Below, one piece after another: positions 7,734 to 15,040 of a stretch of DNA of 26,502 bases; position 1 is the stretch's first letter, and each line of letters starts with the position of its first letter. Both the position numbers and the translations under genes were made by a program. The DNA comes from FEN-1219 sp035548835 (GTDB lineage Bacteria; Pseudomonadota; Gammaproteobacteria; Steroidobacterales; Rariloculaceae): assembly GCA_035548835.1 (NCBI GenBank), contig DASZSB010000172.1:1-26502 (forward strand). The letters are read 5' to 3'. The notes below the pieces were generated by a model. It worked only from the letters and a program-made list of their open reading frames with translations, was not told the DNA's origin and did not search any database.

Positions 7734-9170
7734 TCAGCCGGCGCCGCTCGTTCGCACGACGAACGAAGGGCGGCGCAGGTCGACCTCGAGCTCCGCGTAG
7801 TCGCCGCCCGAGCTCCAGCGCACGCGCAGCGCGTGCGCCGGGCTTTCGAGCAGCTCGAACTCGCCGTTGAACGCCGGGTGCGAGTTGCGCAGGCGAATCA
7901 GCTCACAGAGCCGGCGCACCATCGGCGTCGCGAGCGCGGCGTCGATCTCCCCGCGCGTGTAGTAGTGACGGTTGATGTCGCGACCGACGCGCGTGCGCGC
8001 GAGCAGCTCCATGTCGTTCGTGCCGCCGAGCAGGCCCACGTAGTAGATCTGCGGAATGCCCGGCAGGAACAGCTGCAGTGCGCGCGCCGCGAGATACGTC
8101 TCGGCGTCGCGCCCGCACGCGTCGAAGTACGTGCAGTTGACCTGGTACAGATCGAGGTTCGAGGCGCTGGCGCCCGTAGCCTGCCGGCTCTGTCCGCCGC
8201 TTCGCTCGTGGATGTAGTCGACGAGCCGGTCGAGCTCGGCGGGCGGCACGAGACCGGCCTTCGCGCCGTCCGCGCCGATGTCGACGATGCCGATGCCGTC
8301 GTGCGTGTCGAGCACGGTGAAGCAGTTGCGCGGTCGCACGCGGATCCAGCGCTTCAGCGCCTCGCTCGTGCCGTGGCAGAACGCGTGCAGCACGAGCGGC
8401 GGCAGCGCGAAGTCGTACACGGAGTCCACGTGCGAGGCGATGTCCACCTGCGTCGCGTAGTGCGAGTGGATCTCCACGAGCGCCTCGATGCCGCGCTCGT
8501 GCGCGAGGCCGGCAATCTCGCCGATGAACGCGAACGTCTCCGGCAGCATGAAGCAGCTCGTGCCGCGCTTCTTGATCGCGTAGCCCGCGGCGTCGAGCCG
8601 GATCGCGCGCACGCCCGCGGCCGCGAACCGGTCGAGGATCGAGAGCAGGTACTCGCGTCCCGCGGGGTGGCGCACGTCGATGTCGATCTGGTTCGACGTG
8701 AACGTGGTCCACATCGCGCGCGTCGCGCCGCTCGCGAGCCGCACCTCGGTGAACGGCGCGCCCGGCCGCGGCCGGTAGATGCGCGCGAGCTCCTCGGGTG
8801 TGGCGCCGCCGGGGAACACCGAGTCGCGCGTCAGGAACAATCCGGCCCAGTGCGACGCGTCGCCGCGTGCGATGAAATCCAGGAACTGCGGCGACTGCGC
8901 GGACACGTGGTTGACGATCAGGTCCGCCATGACGTCCACGCGCGCGGAGAGCGCGCGCACGTCGGGCCAGTCGCCGAGCCGCGGATCGACGCGCGTGTGG
9001 TCGATCGGGTCGAAGCCCGCATCGGCGCCGTCGATCGGGTGGAAGAACGGCAGCAGGTGCACGCCGCCGAAGAGGCCCGCGAGCGGGCCATCGAGCAGCG
9101 CCGCGAGCTCGCGCAGCCCGCCGCCGCCGAGCCGGTCGACGTAAGTGATCAGTTGTGCCCGCTGGTTCAT
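7734..9170 (-). CDS. Sucrose phosphorylase-type glycoside hydrolase (GH13 subfamily 18)
   Basis: 478-aa cytoplasmic enzyme; no signal peptide. It starts 'MNQRAQLITYVDRLG' and contains family hallmarks 'GGVHLLPFF', 'GADAGFDPIDH', 'DVMADLIVNH' and 'YQVNCTYFDA'. The GH13 catalytic residues are in place: nucleophile Asp193 in 'IRLDAAGY', acid/base Glu233 in 'LVEIHSHY', and the transition-state Asp291 in 'LDTHDGIG'. The family phosphorolyses sucrose, or sucrose 6'-phosphate or glucosylglycerate in relatives, to glucose 1-phosphate. Exact specificity is not decided here. The first ATG inside the homologous region (9168-9170) is used; the frame stays open to 9557 but that part is antisense to the neighbouring gene and Arg-rich. 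It is the last gene of the minus-strand group that begins at pepQ, with a 44-nt gap to the gene upstream. Confidence 0.92.
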   Translation of the reverse strand: MNQRAQLITYVDRLGGGGLRELAALLDGPLAGLFGGVHLLPFFHPIDGADAGFDPIDHTRVDPRLGDWPDVRALSARVDVMADLIVNHVSAQSPQFLDFIARGDASHWAGLFLTRDSVFPGGATPEELARIYRPRPGAPFTEVRLASGATRAMWTTFTSNQIDIDVRHPAGREYLLSILDRFAAAGVRAIRLDAAGYAIKKRGTSCFMLPETFAFIGEIAGLAHERGIEALVEIHSHYATQVDIASHVDSVYDFALPPLVLHAFCHGTSEALKRWIRVRPRNCFTVLDTHDGIGIVDIGADGAKAGLVPPAELDRLVDYIHERSGGQSRQATGASASNLDLYQVNCTYFDACGRDAETYLAARALQLFLPGIPQIYYVGLLGGTNDMELLARTRVGRDINRHYYTRGEIDAALATPMVRRLCELIRLRNSHPAFNGEFELLESPAHALRVRWSSGGDYAELEVDLRRPSFVVRTSGAG

Positions 9171-9214
9171 TCGCCGGTCGATCGGTCCCTTGGTGCCTTC
9201 GATCCGCGCTGCGC

Positions 9215-10129
9215 CTATTCCAGCGTGATCACGAGGATGAAGAGATTCGCGGAGTGTGCCGCGGAATTGGCATCGAGCGACGCGATCACGGGGCCGTACG
9301 CGCCGAAGGAAGCCGTGCTCGTGAGCCAGAGCCTCGAGCCGGAATCCCCGATCACGCGCACCTGCGCGCACGGCATGCCGCGACAGGCGACGCGTCCCGC
9401 GTCTTTCAGCGCGTCGAGAGGCGGCAGCGACTTCGCGAACTCCGGCTTCCCTGCGCCGGCATCGAGCTGGCCCGCGAGGAACGACAAGGCGCGTTCGATT
9501 TCGCGCGCGGCATCCAAGGCCTCGCGTTCGATCCGCGGCGGCGTACCCTCCGCCCAATAACTCCGCAGGCGGGCGGTGTCCGCCGCGGCGACGAGCTCCT
9601 GCGGCGCGCGCGAGTCGTAGATCGCGCCATAGGCGCGCGTCGTACGCAGGCCCTTGGGCGTGACAGCCGTCTCGTTGACGAACGCGCGCACCCGGAAGCG
9701 CTCGTCGCTCAGCAACGGCACGACGCTGACGCGTATGAACTGCGTCGTTCCAGCTGCCTCGAGCGCCGCGGCGAGCTCCCGCTCGTCCTGCGCCGACGGC
9801 AGCGTCAGCAGGTCCCGGCAGGCCGTGCGCGGCTCCGGAATGCCTGCGCAGCGCAGGCCGTCGCGCATGGCGCCCGCAAAGTCGATGCCGCCCGTGCGTT
9901 CGCGAAAGGCTTCGATCTGCGCTGCGCTCTGCCTGTCGGCAGCCGCGTTGGCCCAGGCGCCGATCACGGCGTAGGCGAGCCCGGGCGCGGTGCCGCTGCC
10001 GCTGCGGGCCTGCATGGTGGCGGGAAACTGTACGACGATGGGCGCGGCCGCGCGCGCCGCCCGCGGCAGCAGCGCCGCGACGCCGAGCAGGGCCACGCAG
10101 ACAACGACGGCATTCACCCGATGGGACAT
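9215..10129 (-). CDS. Secreted protein of unknown function
   Basis: I do not recognise this 304-aa protein. It begins with a clear Sec signal peptide: 'MSHRVN', a hydrophobic core 'AVVVCVALLGVAALL' and an Ala-rich cleavage zone near residues 25-28. The mature part has no transmembrane segment and four cysteines in two close pairs ('LRCAGIPEPRTACRD' and 'VACRGMPCAQVRV'), which suggests two disulfides in the periplasm. It is rich in alpha/beta-type alternation such as 'FIRVSVVPLL' and 'FRVRAFVNETAVTPKG'. The end 'NLFILVITLE' is strongly beta-like. The ATG at 10129 was chosen because it begins the signal peptide; an upstream in-frame start (10201) would overlap the kinase gene, whose stop lies 11 nt upstream. 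Its place between a kinase and a sucrose phosphorylase gives no firm functional clue. Confidence 0.8.
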   Translation of the reverse strand: MSHRVNAVVVCVALLGVAALLPRAARAAAPIVVQFPATMQARSGSGTAPGLAYAVIGAWANAAADRQSAAQIEAFRERTGGIDFAGAMRDGLRCAGIPEPRTACRDLLTLPSAQDERELAAALEAAGTTQFIRVSVVPLLSDERFRVRAFVNETAVTPKGLRTTRAYGAIYDSRAPQELVAAADTARLRSYWAEGTPPRIEREALDAAREIERALSFLAGQLDAGAGKPEFAKSLPPLDALKDAGRVACRGMPCAQVRVIGDSGSRLWLTSTASFGAYGPVIASLDANSAAHSANLFILVITLE

Positions 10130-10140
10130 GATTGCCCGGC

Positions 10141-10857
10141 TCAACGTTTGCGCCGCGCGCGCCAGCGCTGCCGCGGCCGGCGCAACGTCAGGAACTGCCA
10201 CGGCACGCGCACGGCGCGCGCGAGCCGCTCGATCAGCAACGGCCGGTACAGCGCCGCGTCCTCGGCCGAGAGCACGCCGGGCTCGATCGACGGATCGACG
10301 CGCCGGCCGTACTTCAGCTTGAGCCAGGCGTTCAGGTCCATCTGCCGGAACGTAGCGAACGCGAAGCGGCCGAGCGTGCCGTCGCTCAGGCAGGCGATGC
10401 CGAAGTCGATGAGGTACGGTTGCTCGCCGGCGCCCACGATCACGTTGTGCCTGCGCTTCAGATCGCCGTGCGCGACGCCGGCCGCGTGCATCGCGAGCAC
10501 CGTGGCCAGCAGGCGCGCGAAGAAGCGTTCGCGGTCGGCGAGCTTCGCATCGGCCTCGCGCAGCGAGGGTCCCGCGATGTACTGCAGTGCCAGCGCCTCG
10601 CCGCCGACGAGACCGTAGGCGCGCGGAATGCCGGCGATGCCGCCGAGGCGCGAGTAGACCGCGTGCTCGCGTCGCAGCAGGTAGCGCCAGAGGGCTGCGA
10701 GCACGCCGCCGTGCGGCCGCTTGACGACGATGTCGCCCAGGCCCGTGCGCACGAGCTCGACCGAGGCCTGGTAGCCGCTGCCGAGCCTGCGGCCCGGCGC
10801 GGCCGCGAGCGCCGCGGCGAGTTGCTCGGGAGTGGGGGCGTCGACGGCGTCGGTCAC
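10141..10857 (-). CDS. Small WaaP/RIO-like protein kinase-fold protein
   Basis: 238-aa cytoplasmic protein with the minimal elements of a eukaryotic-like kinase fold. It shows a Gly-rich start 'RLGSGYQASV' (24-33), Lys46 in 'VVKRP', a helix Glu64 in 'RREHAVYSRL', the catalytic loop 'AHGDLKRRHN' (Asp132, Lys134, Asn138), and 'LIDFGIA' with Asp151. The HGDLK form and small size match the lipopolysaccharide-kinase/RIO/Kdo-kinase group better than Hanks kinases. The C-terminus is very basic ('RRPRQRWRARRKR'), which could bind membrane or nucleic acid. No ATG fits; GTG at 10857 lies 7 nt after the stop of the ICMT-like gene. The frame is open further upstream, but that overlaps the ICMT coding region. 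The substrate is unknown: a lipid or sugar phosphorylation at the membrane is plausible given the neighbour. Confidence 0.82.
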   Translation of the reverse strand: MTDAVDAPTPEQLAAALAAAPGRRLGSGYQASVELVRTGLGDIVVKRPHGGVLAALWRYLLRREHAVYSRLGGIAGIPRAYGLVGGEALALQYIAGPSLREADAKLADRERFFARLLATVLAMHAAGVAHGDLKRRHNVIVGAGEQPYLIDFGIACLSDGTLGRFAFATFRQMDLNAWLKLKYGRRVDPSIEPGVLSAEDAALYRPLLIERLARAVRVPWQFLTLRRPRQRWRARRKR

Positions 10858-10864
10858 CGCGGCT

Positions 10865-11464
10865 TCAGGCGAACGCGCGCCACGCCACCCAGACGACGCA
10901 GGCCACGCACAGCAGCAGGAACACGATCTCGCCGTTGCGCGCGCTGCTGACGCCGATGGACCAGCGCCGGTCGTGCTCGCCCGCGGGCGGAATCGAGCCG
11001 AAGCGCGGCAGCAGCGCGGGCGTGCGCGCGGCCCATTGCTCCCATGCGGCGCCGAAGATGCCGCGCAGCTTGCGGTCCTCGTACTCGATGGCCGTGGGGT
11101 AGTAGAACCAGAAAAAGAGCGCGGCCACTGGCAGCGCCCACCAGCGCGAGCCCGCGATCGCAAAGCCGACGACCAGCAGGATGTTGCCGCTGTACAGCGG
11201 GTGGCGCACGAAGCGGTACGGGCCGTCGGTCGCGAGCTCGCGGTTCTTCACGATGAAGCCGCTCGCGTACCAGCGCACGAGCCCGCCCACGAACGCAATC
11301 GGCAGCCCGATCGCGGCCAGCAGCGGCAGCGGTGCGGCGGTGTAGGAGTAGACGAGGATCAGCACCACGGCCAGGCCCTGCCGCGCCGGCTCCACGTAGC
11401 GCAGGTCGCGGATGATGCGGGGCAGCCCGGTCAGCGGCGGCAGATCCTGAGTGCGATGTGACAT
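10865..11464 (-). CDS. ICMT/PEMT-like integral membrane methyltransferase
   Basis: 199-aa membrane protein with about four to five helices (about 31-50, 51-68, 95-120, 179-197). It has the isoprenylcysteine carboxyl methyltransferase/phospholipid methyltransferase signature 'GPYRFVRHPLYSGN' (81-94). The signature continues with the C-terminal 'EYEDRKLRGIFG' (127-138) and a 'WEQWAARTPALLP' tail. These motifs form the SAM pocket in the family. Bacterial members lack prenylated-protein substrates, and their acceptors are mostly unknown lipids or small molecules. The ATG at 11464 is the first plausible start and sits 26 nt after the pepQ stop; the kinase GTG begins 7 nt after its stop, so the two are likely co-translated. 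A linked membrane methyltransferase and kinase suggests joint modification of one envelope lipid, which is inference. Confidence 0.88.
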   Translation of the reverse strand: MSHRTQDLPPLTGLPRIIRDLRYVEPARQGLAVVLILVYSYTAAPLPLLAAIGLPIAFVGGLVRWYASGFIVKNRELATDGPYRFVRHPLYSGNILLVVGFAIAGSRWWALPVAALFFWFYYPTAIEYEDRKLRGIFGAAWEQWAARTPALLPRFGSIPPAGEHDRRWSIGVSSARNGEIVFLLLCVACVVWVAWRAFA

Positions 11465-11490
11465 GAGTACGGGTTCCTAAACGAGCGGCG

Positions 11491-12906
11491 TCACTTGCGG
11501 CCGCGATTCTGCGGCGCCGCGGCCGCAAACGCTTCACGAGTCATGTTCCGGTGGCCGTCCTGCGTGACCTCGACGTCGTCTTCGACGCGAATGCCGCCGA
11601 ACGGCAATAGTCGCTCGATGATACCGCGATTCACCTTGGCTTCGTGCCGTTGCAGCAGCGACCGCAACAGCGACGGGATGAAGTACATGCCGGGCTCGAT
11701 CGTCACGACGAACCCGGGCTTGAGCGTGCGCGTGAGCCGCAGGTGCGGGTCGGACGCCGGCGGCTCGCGCTTCCTGCCCGCGGCATCGACGAGCCGGCCG
11801 CCCGCGTCGTGCACCTGGAGCCCGAGCAGGTGGCCGAGTCCGTGCGGCAGGAACGCGCGCGTGATGCCGGTGGCGACCGCCTCGTCGGCGCTGCATTTCG
11901 TGATGCCGGCCTCGCGCAGCAGGGCCGCGATCTGCCGGTGCATCAAGGCGTGCAGCACCATGAAGTCCACGCCGGGCCGCACCTCGCCGCAGATGCGCTG
12001 CTGCAGCGCGTCCATCGCGGCGATCAGAGCCGCGAAATCGTCCTCGTTGGCGGAGTAGGTGCGCGTGATGTCGGCCGCATAGCCGTTCCACTCGGCGCCG
12101 GCGTCGATCAGCAGCGAGCGATTGACGGCGTTGGGCTGCGCGCGCAGCCGCTGGTAGTGCAGCGTGGCCGCGTGCTCGTTCAGCGCGATGATGTTCGGGT
12201 ACGGCAGCTCGGCCTCGCGCTGACCCGTGGCCGCGAGATACGTGTGATGCAGCTCGAGCTCCGTGACGCCGGGACCATACGTGGCCGCGACCGCCAGGTG
12301 GCCGCGCACGGCGATCGACTGCGCCGCGCGCATGCACGCGAGCTCGTAGCCGGTCTTGACCGCGCGCGTGAAATCCATGTGCGCGAGGAAGCGCGCGTCG
12401 TTGACGGCCGGCTGCGTGGCGGGCGAGCCGCGGTGCGCGAGCTCCGCGGCCGAGCCGATCGCGACCCAGCGCGGGCCGCTGCCGGAGAGCTTCCGCGCCT
12501 CGGCGTCGCTGCGGACCACGCGGATGTCGAAGTGCTGCGTCCAGTAGCCCTCGGGATCGCGTGGCGGCTCGTGCCAGTAGTCCTCGGCCTGTTTGTAGAC
12601 CAGCATGGGCCGCTGGCCCGGCACGAGGCGCAGGAACGAGCCCGGCGCCTGCGTCAGCGGCACCCAGGCCTTGAAGTAGGGCTCGACCCGGAACGGGTAG
12701 GTCAGGTCGTCGCGGAACACGGGGCGCTCGTCGCCGGCGAAGATCACCGCGCCGTCGAAGCCTGTCGCCGCGAGCGCCTCCTCGAGCCGGTGATCCAGGA
12801 TCGCGAGGTGGGCACCGTACTCGCTCGCGAGCTGCGCGACGAGCTCCTCGGGCGGTCCGAGGCTCCCCGTGAAGGCCGCGGGGCCGATGGTCTTGACGGT
12901 ATTCAA
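11491..12906 (-). CDS. pepQ: Xaa-Pro dipeptidase PepQ (M24B)
   Basis: Cytoplasmic metallopeptidase that splits X-Pro dipeptides; relatives also hydrolyse organophosphates. The protein follows E. coli PepQ along its length, for example 'YPFRVEPYFKAWVP', 'ALNEHAATLHY' and 'DAGAEWNGYAADITRTY'. The dimetal ligands are all present: Asp268, Asp279, His359 in 'HGLGHLLG', Glu404 in 'IEPGMYF', and Glu442 in 'RVEDDVEV'. No ATG or GTG fits the N-terminus. TTG at 12906 is preferred because a GGCGAG sequence lies 6 nt upstream. A second TTG at 12936 is the longest choice (481 aa), bounded by an in-frame TGA just upstream, but has no purine-rich leader. With the 12906 start the protein is 471 aa, slightly longer than E. 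coli PepQ. It heads the minus-strand group pepQ/ICMT/kinase/secreted/sucrose phosphorylase. Confidence 0.93.
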   Translation of the reverse strand: MNTVKTIGPAAFTGSLGPPEELVAQLASEYGAHLAILDHRLEEALAATGFDGAVIFAGDERPVFRDDLTYPFRVEPYFKAWVPLTQAPGSFLRLVPGQRPMLVYKQAEDYWHEPPRDPEGYWTQHFDIRVVRSDAEARKLSGSGPRWVAIGSAAELAHRGSPATQPAVNDARFLAHMDFTRAVKTGYELACMRAAQSIAVRGHLAVAATYGPGVTELELHHTYLAATGQREAELPYPNIIALNEHAATLHYQRLRAQPNAVNRSLLIDAGAEWNGYAADITRTYSANEDDFAALIAAMDALQQRICGEVRPGVDFMVLHALMHRQIAALLREAGITKCSADEAVATGITRAFLPHGLGHLLGLQVHDAGGRLVDAAGRKREPPASDPHLRLTRTLKPGFVVTIEPGMYFIPSLLRSLLQRHEAKVNRGIIERLLPFGGIRVEDDVEVTQDGHRNMTREAFAAAAPQNRGRK

Positions 12907-12963
12907 GGACTGCTCGCCGGGCGATCCGCGGTTCAAAGCCGGGAATCATAGACGCCTTGGGCA

Positions 12964-13014
12964 GCGCACGCACCCGGCCGCGAAGGGCCGCAGCCGGCAC
13001 GCCGCTGCGTGCGC
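12964..13014 (-). terminator. Nested GC-rich stem-loop downstream of the SIMPL gene
   Basis: The 149-bp gap between the SIMPL stop and pepQ contains a two-storey inverted repeat. The outer arms GCGCACGCA (12964-12972) and TGCGTGCGC (13006-13014) are perfectly complementary. Inside, CGGCC (12975-12979) pairs with GGCCG (12986-12990). On the minus strand it follows the SIMPL gene by about 40 nt, where a terminator would sit. There is no T-run after it, so it is not a classical intrinsic terminator. It may be a Rho-associated RNA structure or an mRNA-stabilising element. Confidence 0.35.
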
Positions 13015-13055
13015 CGCACGTCTGCGGGCCGGCTTGTTCCGCGTGCCCGGGCGAT

Positions 13056-13820
13056 TCAGCGCGGCGCGAGGTAGTAGGTCGCGGTGACGTTCGACGCCAC
13101 CTCGAGCTCGCCCGGCTGCACCGGCGTCGATGCGTCGAGCGCCGCACGCCGCGCCATCGCGAAAGGCTGCGGCGGGCCGCTGAAGGACGCGTTCGTGACG
13201 AGCGACTCGAGCCCGTCGAGCCGCATGCCGAGCGCGCTCGCGATCGTCTCGGCCTGGGCGCGCGCATCGTTGACCGCGGCCGTCAGTGCCGCGTTGCGCG
13301 CCGCCGAGGAATCCTTGAGGTCGAACGCCACGCCTTGCAGCTCGTTCGCGCCGGCCGTGATGCCGGCGTCCACCGCGGGCCCGATTCGGGTCAGATCGTC
13401 GAGCTGCACCGAGACGACGTTCGCGGCCCGATAGCCGCTGATCCGCGGCGCCTGCGGCTCGCGATTTCCGGGCGACACGGCGTTCGTGTACACGGGCGAC
13501 AGCGAGAGGCCTTCGGTGCGGATTGCGCTCTTCGGCACGCCGAGCTTCTCGATCGCCGCGAGCACCTTCTGCATGACGGCGTTCAGGCGCGACTGCGCGT
13601 CCTTCGCGTCCTCGGCCTCGGCCACGGCGCCGAGCCGCACCACGGCCCGGTCCGGCGCGGCCGCCACCTGGCCCGTGCCCGAGACGGCGACCGTCGGGCG
13701 CGGGTCGCGGGGCCGGGGCCCGTTCGGGGGTTGGGCGGCGGCCAGGCCCGCGAAGGCGAGCGCGGCGCACGCCGCGAGACGGGACATCCATCGACGGCCA
13801 GGTACGTTCGGTTCCGACAT
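13056..13820 (-). CDS. SIMPL domain (DUF541, YggE-like) periplasmic protein
   Basis: 254-aa exported protein. Residues 1 to about 29 form a signal peptide (basic 'PGRRWMSRLAAC', hydrophobic Ala-rich core, AAAQ). The mature part starts with the typical DUF541 opening 'TVAVSGTGQVAAAPDRAVVRLG'-like strand (about 40-61; quoted in short as VSGTGQV...PDRAVV). It continues with 'LSLSPVY', 'GYRAANVVSVQL' and the helix 'AVNDARAQAETIASALGMRL', and ends with 'NVTATYYL'. Family members such as E. coli YggE are periplasmic oligomers linked to oxidative-stress tolerance or envelope homeostasis; the molecular role is unclear. The ATG at 13820 has a strong GGAGAG 6 nt upstream; the frame stays open to 13958 but without such a signal. 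It is divergent from the flavin oxidoreductase gene. Confidence 0.9.
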   Translation of the reverse strand: MSEPNVPGRRWMSRLAACAALAFAGLAAAQPPNGPRPRDPRPTVAVSGTGQVAAAPDRAVVRLGAVAEAEDAKDAQSRLNAVMQKVLAAIEKLGVPKSAIRTEGLSLSPVYTNAVSPGNREPQAPRISGYRAANVVSVQLDDLTRIGPAVDAGITAGANELQGVAFDLKDSSAARNAALTAAVNDARAQAETIASALGMRLDGLESLVTNASFSGPPQPFAMARRAALDASTPVQPGELEVASNVTATYYLAPR

Positions 13821-13870
13821 TCGTTGCTCTCCACAGGGACGCCGCCCGCAGGCGCGCGGCTGCCGCGACA

Positions 13871-13886
13871 CTGCACGATTGTGCAG
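13871..13886. promoter_or_regulatory. Palindrome CTGCAC-GATT-GTGCAG in a divergent promoter region
   Basis: A perfect 6-bp inverted repeat with a 4-nt centre lies midway in the 154-bp gap between the divergent SIMPL and LLM-oxidoreductase genes. Its size and symmetry suit a dimeric regulator half-site pair, and it lies in one of the least GC-rich parts of the gap. It could also be a small RNA stem-loop. No dedicated regulator gene is adjacent, so the operator role is only a suggestion. Confidence 0.3.
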
Positions 13887-13974
13887 GATTCCCGATGCCG
13901 CCATTTCAGCATACCCGACAGCACGCACGGCTTCGTTGGTATCCTCCGCACTTCCCAACGAGAAGAGCTCCCCG

Positions 13975-14997
13975 GTGAAGAAGATTGGCTTTCTGTCTTT
14001 CGGTCACTGGACGCCGTCGCCGCACTCGCAGGTTCGCACGGCGTCCGACTCCCTGCTCCAGTCGATCGAGCTCGCGGTGGCCGCCGAGGAGCTCGGAGCC
14101 GACGGCGCGTACTTTCGCGTGCACCACTTCGCGCGCCAGCTCGCGTCGCCGTTTCCGCTGCTCGCGGCCGTGGGCGCGCGCACGCGCAGGATCGAGATCG
14201 GCACGGCGGTCATCGACATGCGTTACGAGAACCCGCTCTACATGGCGGAGGACGCGGGCGCCGCGGACGTGATCTCGGGCGGGCGGCTGCAGCTCGGCAT
14301 CAGCCGCGGGTCGCCCGAGCAGGTGATCGACGGCTGGCGCTACTTCGGCTATGCGCCGCAGCAGGGTCAGAGCGACGCCGACATGGCCCGCCGGCACGCC
14401 GAGGTGTTTCTCGAGCTCCTGAAGGGTGAAGGCTTCGCGCAGCCGAACCCGCGGCCGATGTTCCCGAATCCGCCGGGACCGCTGCGACTCGAACCGCACT
14501 CCGAAGGGCTGCGCGAGCGAATCTGGTGGGGCTCGAGCTCCAACGACACGTCGAAGTGGGCCGCGAAGCTCGGCATGAACCTGCAGAGCTCCACGCTGAA
14601 GACCGACGAGACGGGCGAGCCGCTGCACGTTCAGCAGCGCAAGCAGATCGAAGCCTACCGGCAGGCGTGGCAGGAGGCCGGGCACCGGCGCGAGCCGCGC
14701 GTCTCGGTGAGCCGCAGCATCTTCGCGCTCGTCGACGACCGCGATCGCGCCTACTTCGGCCGCGACGGCGACAGCCAGGACCAGATCGGCTACATCGATC
14801 CGACCACGCGCGCCATCTTCGGCCGCTCGTACGCGGCCGAGCCCGACAGGCTCGTCAAGCAGCTGGCCGCGGACGAGGCCATCGCGGCGGCCGACACGCT
14901 GCTGCTCACGGTCCCGAACCAGCTCGGCGTGGACTACAACGTGCACGCGATCGAGAGCATCCTGAAGTACGTGGCTCCGGAGCTCGGCTGGCGCTAG
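13975..14997 (+). CDS. LLM-class (bacterial luciferase-like) flavin-dependent oxidoreductase
   Basis: 340-aa cytoplasmic protein of the luciferase-like monooxygenase family, which uses FMN or F420. It opens 'KKIGFLSFGHW' (first barrel strand). It continues with 'AEELGADGAYFRVHHFA', 'LLAAVGARTRRIEIGTAVIDMRYENPLYMAEDA', and 'GRLQLGISRGSPEQVIDGWRYFG' (parts shown by their conserved cores). These are the family's TIM-barrel and flavin-binding segments; the 'ISRGSP' loop is typical of the 'LLM class' group close to alkanal monooxygenase alpha chains. The start is GTG at 13975 with GAGAAGAG 7 nt upstream, because no ATG precedes the conserved first strand; longer in-frame reading is antisense to the SIMPL gene. 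The substrate is not predictable from the sequence. It is monocistronic in appearance. Confidence 0.9.
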   Translation: MKKIGFLSFGHWTPSPHSQVRTASDSLLQSIELAVAAEELGADGAYFRVHHFARQLASPFPLLAAVGARTRRIEIGTAVIDMRYENPLYMAEDAGAADVISGGRLQLGISRGSPEQVIDGWRYFGYAPQQGQSDADMARRHAEVFLELLKGEGFAQPNPRPMFPNPPGPLRLEPHSEGLRERIWWGSSSNDTSKWAAKLGMNLQSSTLKTDETGEPLHVQQRKQIEAYRQAWQEAGHRREPRVSVSRSIFALVDDRDRAYFGRDGDSQDQIGYIDPTTRAIFGRSYAAEPDRLVKQLAADEAIAAADTLLLTVPNQLGVDYNVHAIESILKYVAPELGWR

Positions 14998-15040
14998 TGC
15001 GAGCGGCTGTCGGCGAGGACGAGCCTGCGCCGCGCGGCTC

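Noticed and set aside
7748..7766. Inverted repeat TCGTTCG/CGAACGA as a terminator
   Set aside because: It lies inside the last codons of the sucrose phosphorylase gene, upstream of its stop, so it is unlikely to end that transcript.
10854..11537. 227-codon minus-strand frame overlapping the ICMT-like gene
   Set aside because: The frame at 10865-11464 holds the ICMT signature; this one is a frame-shifted shadow.
11644..12951. 435-codon plus-strand frame across pepQ
   Set aside because: A shadow of the high-GC pepQ gene; composition is biased to Arg and Glu and no domain is seen.
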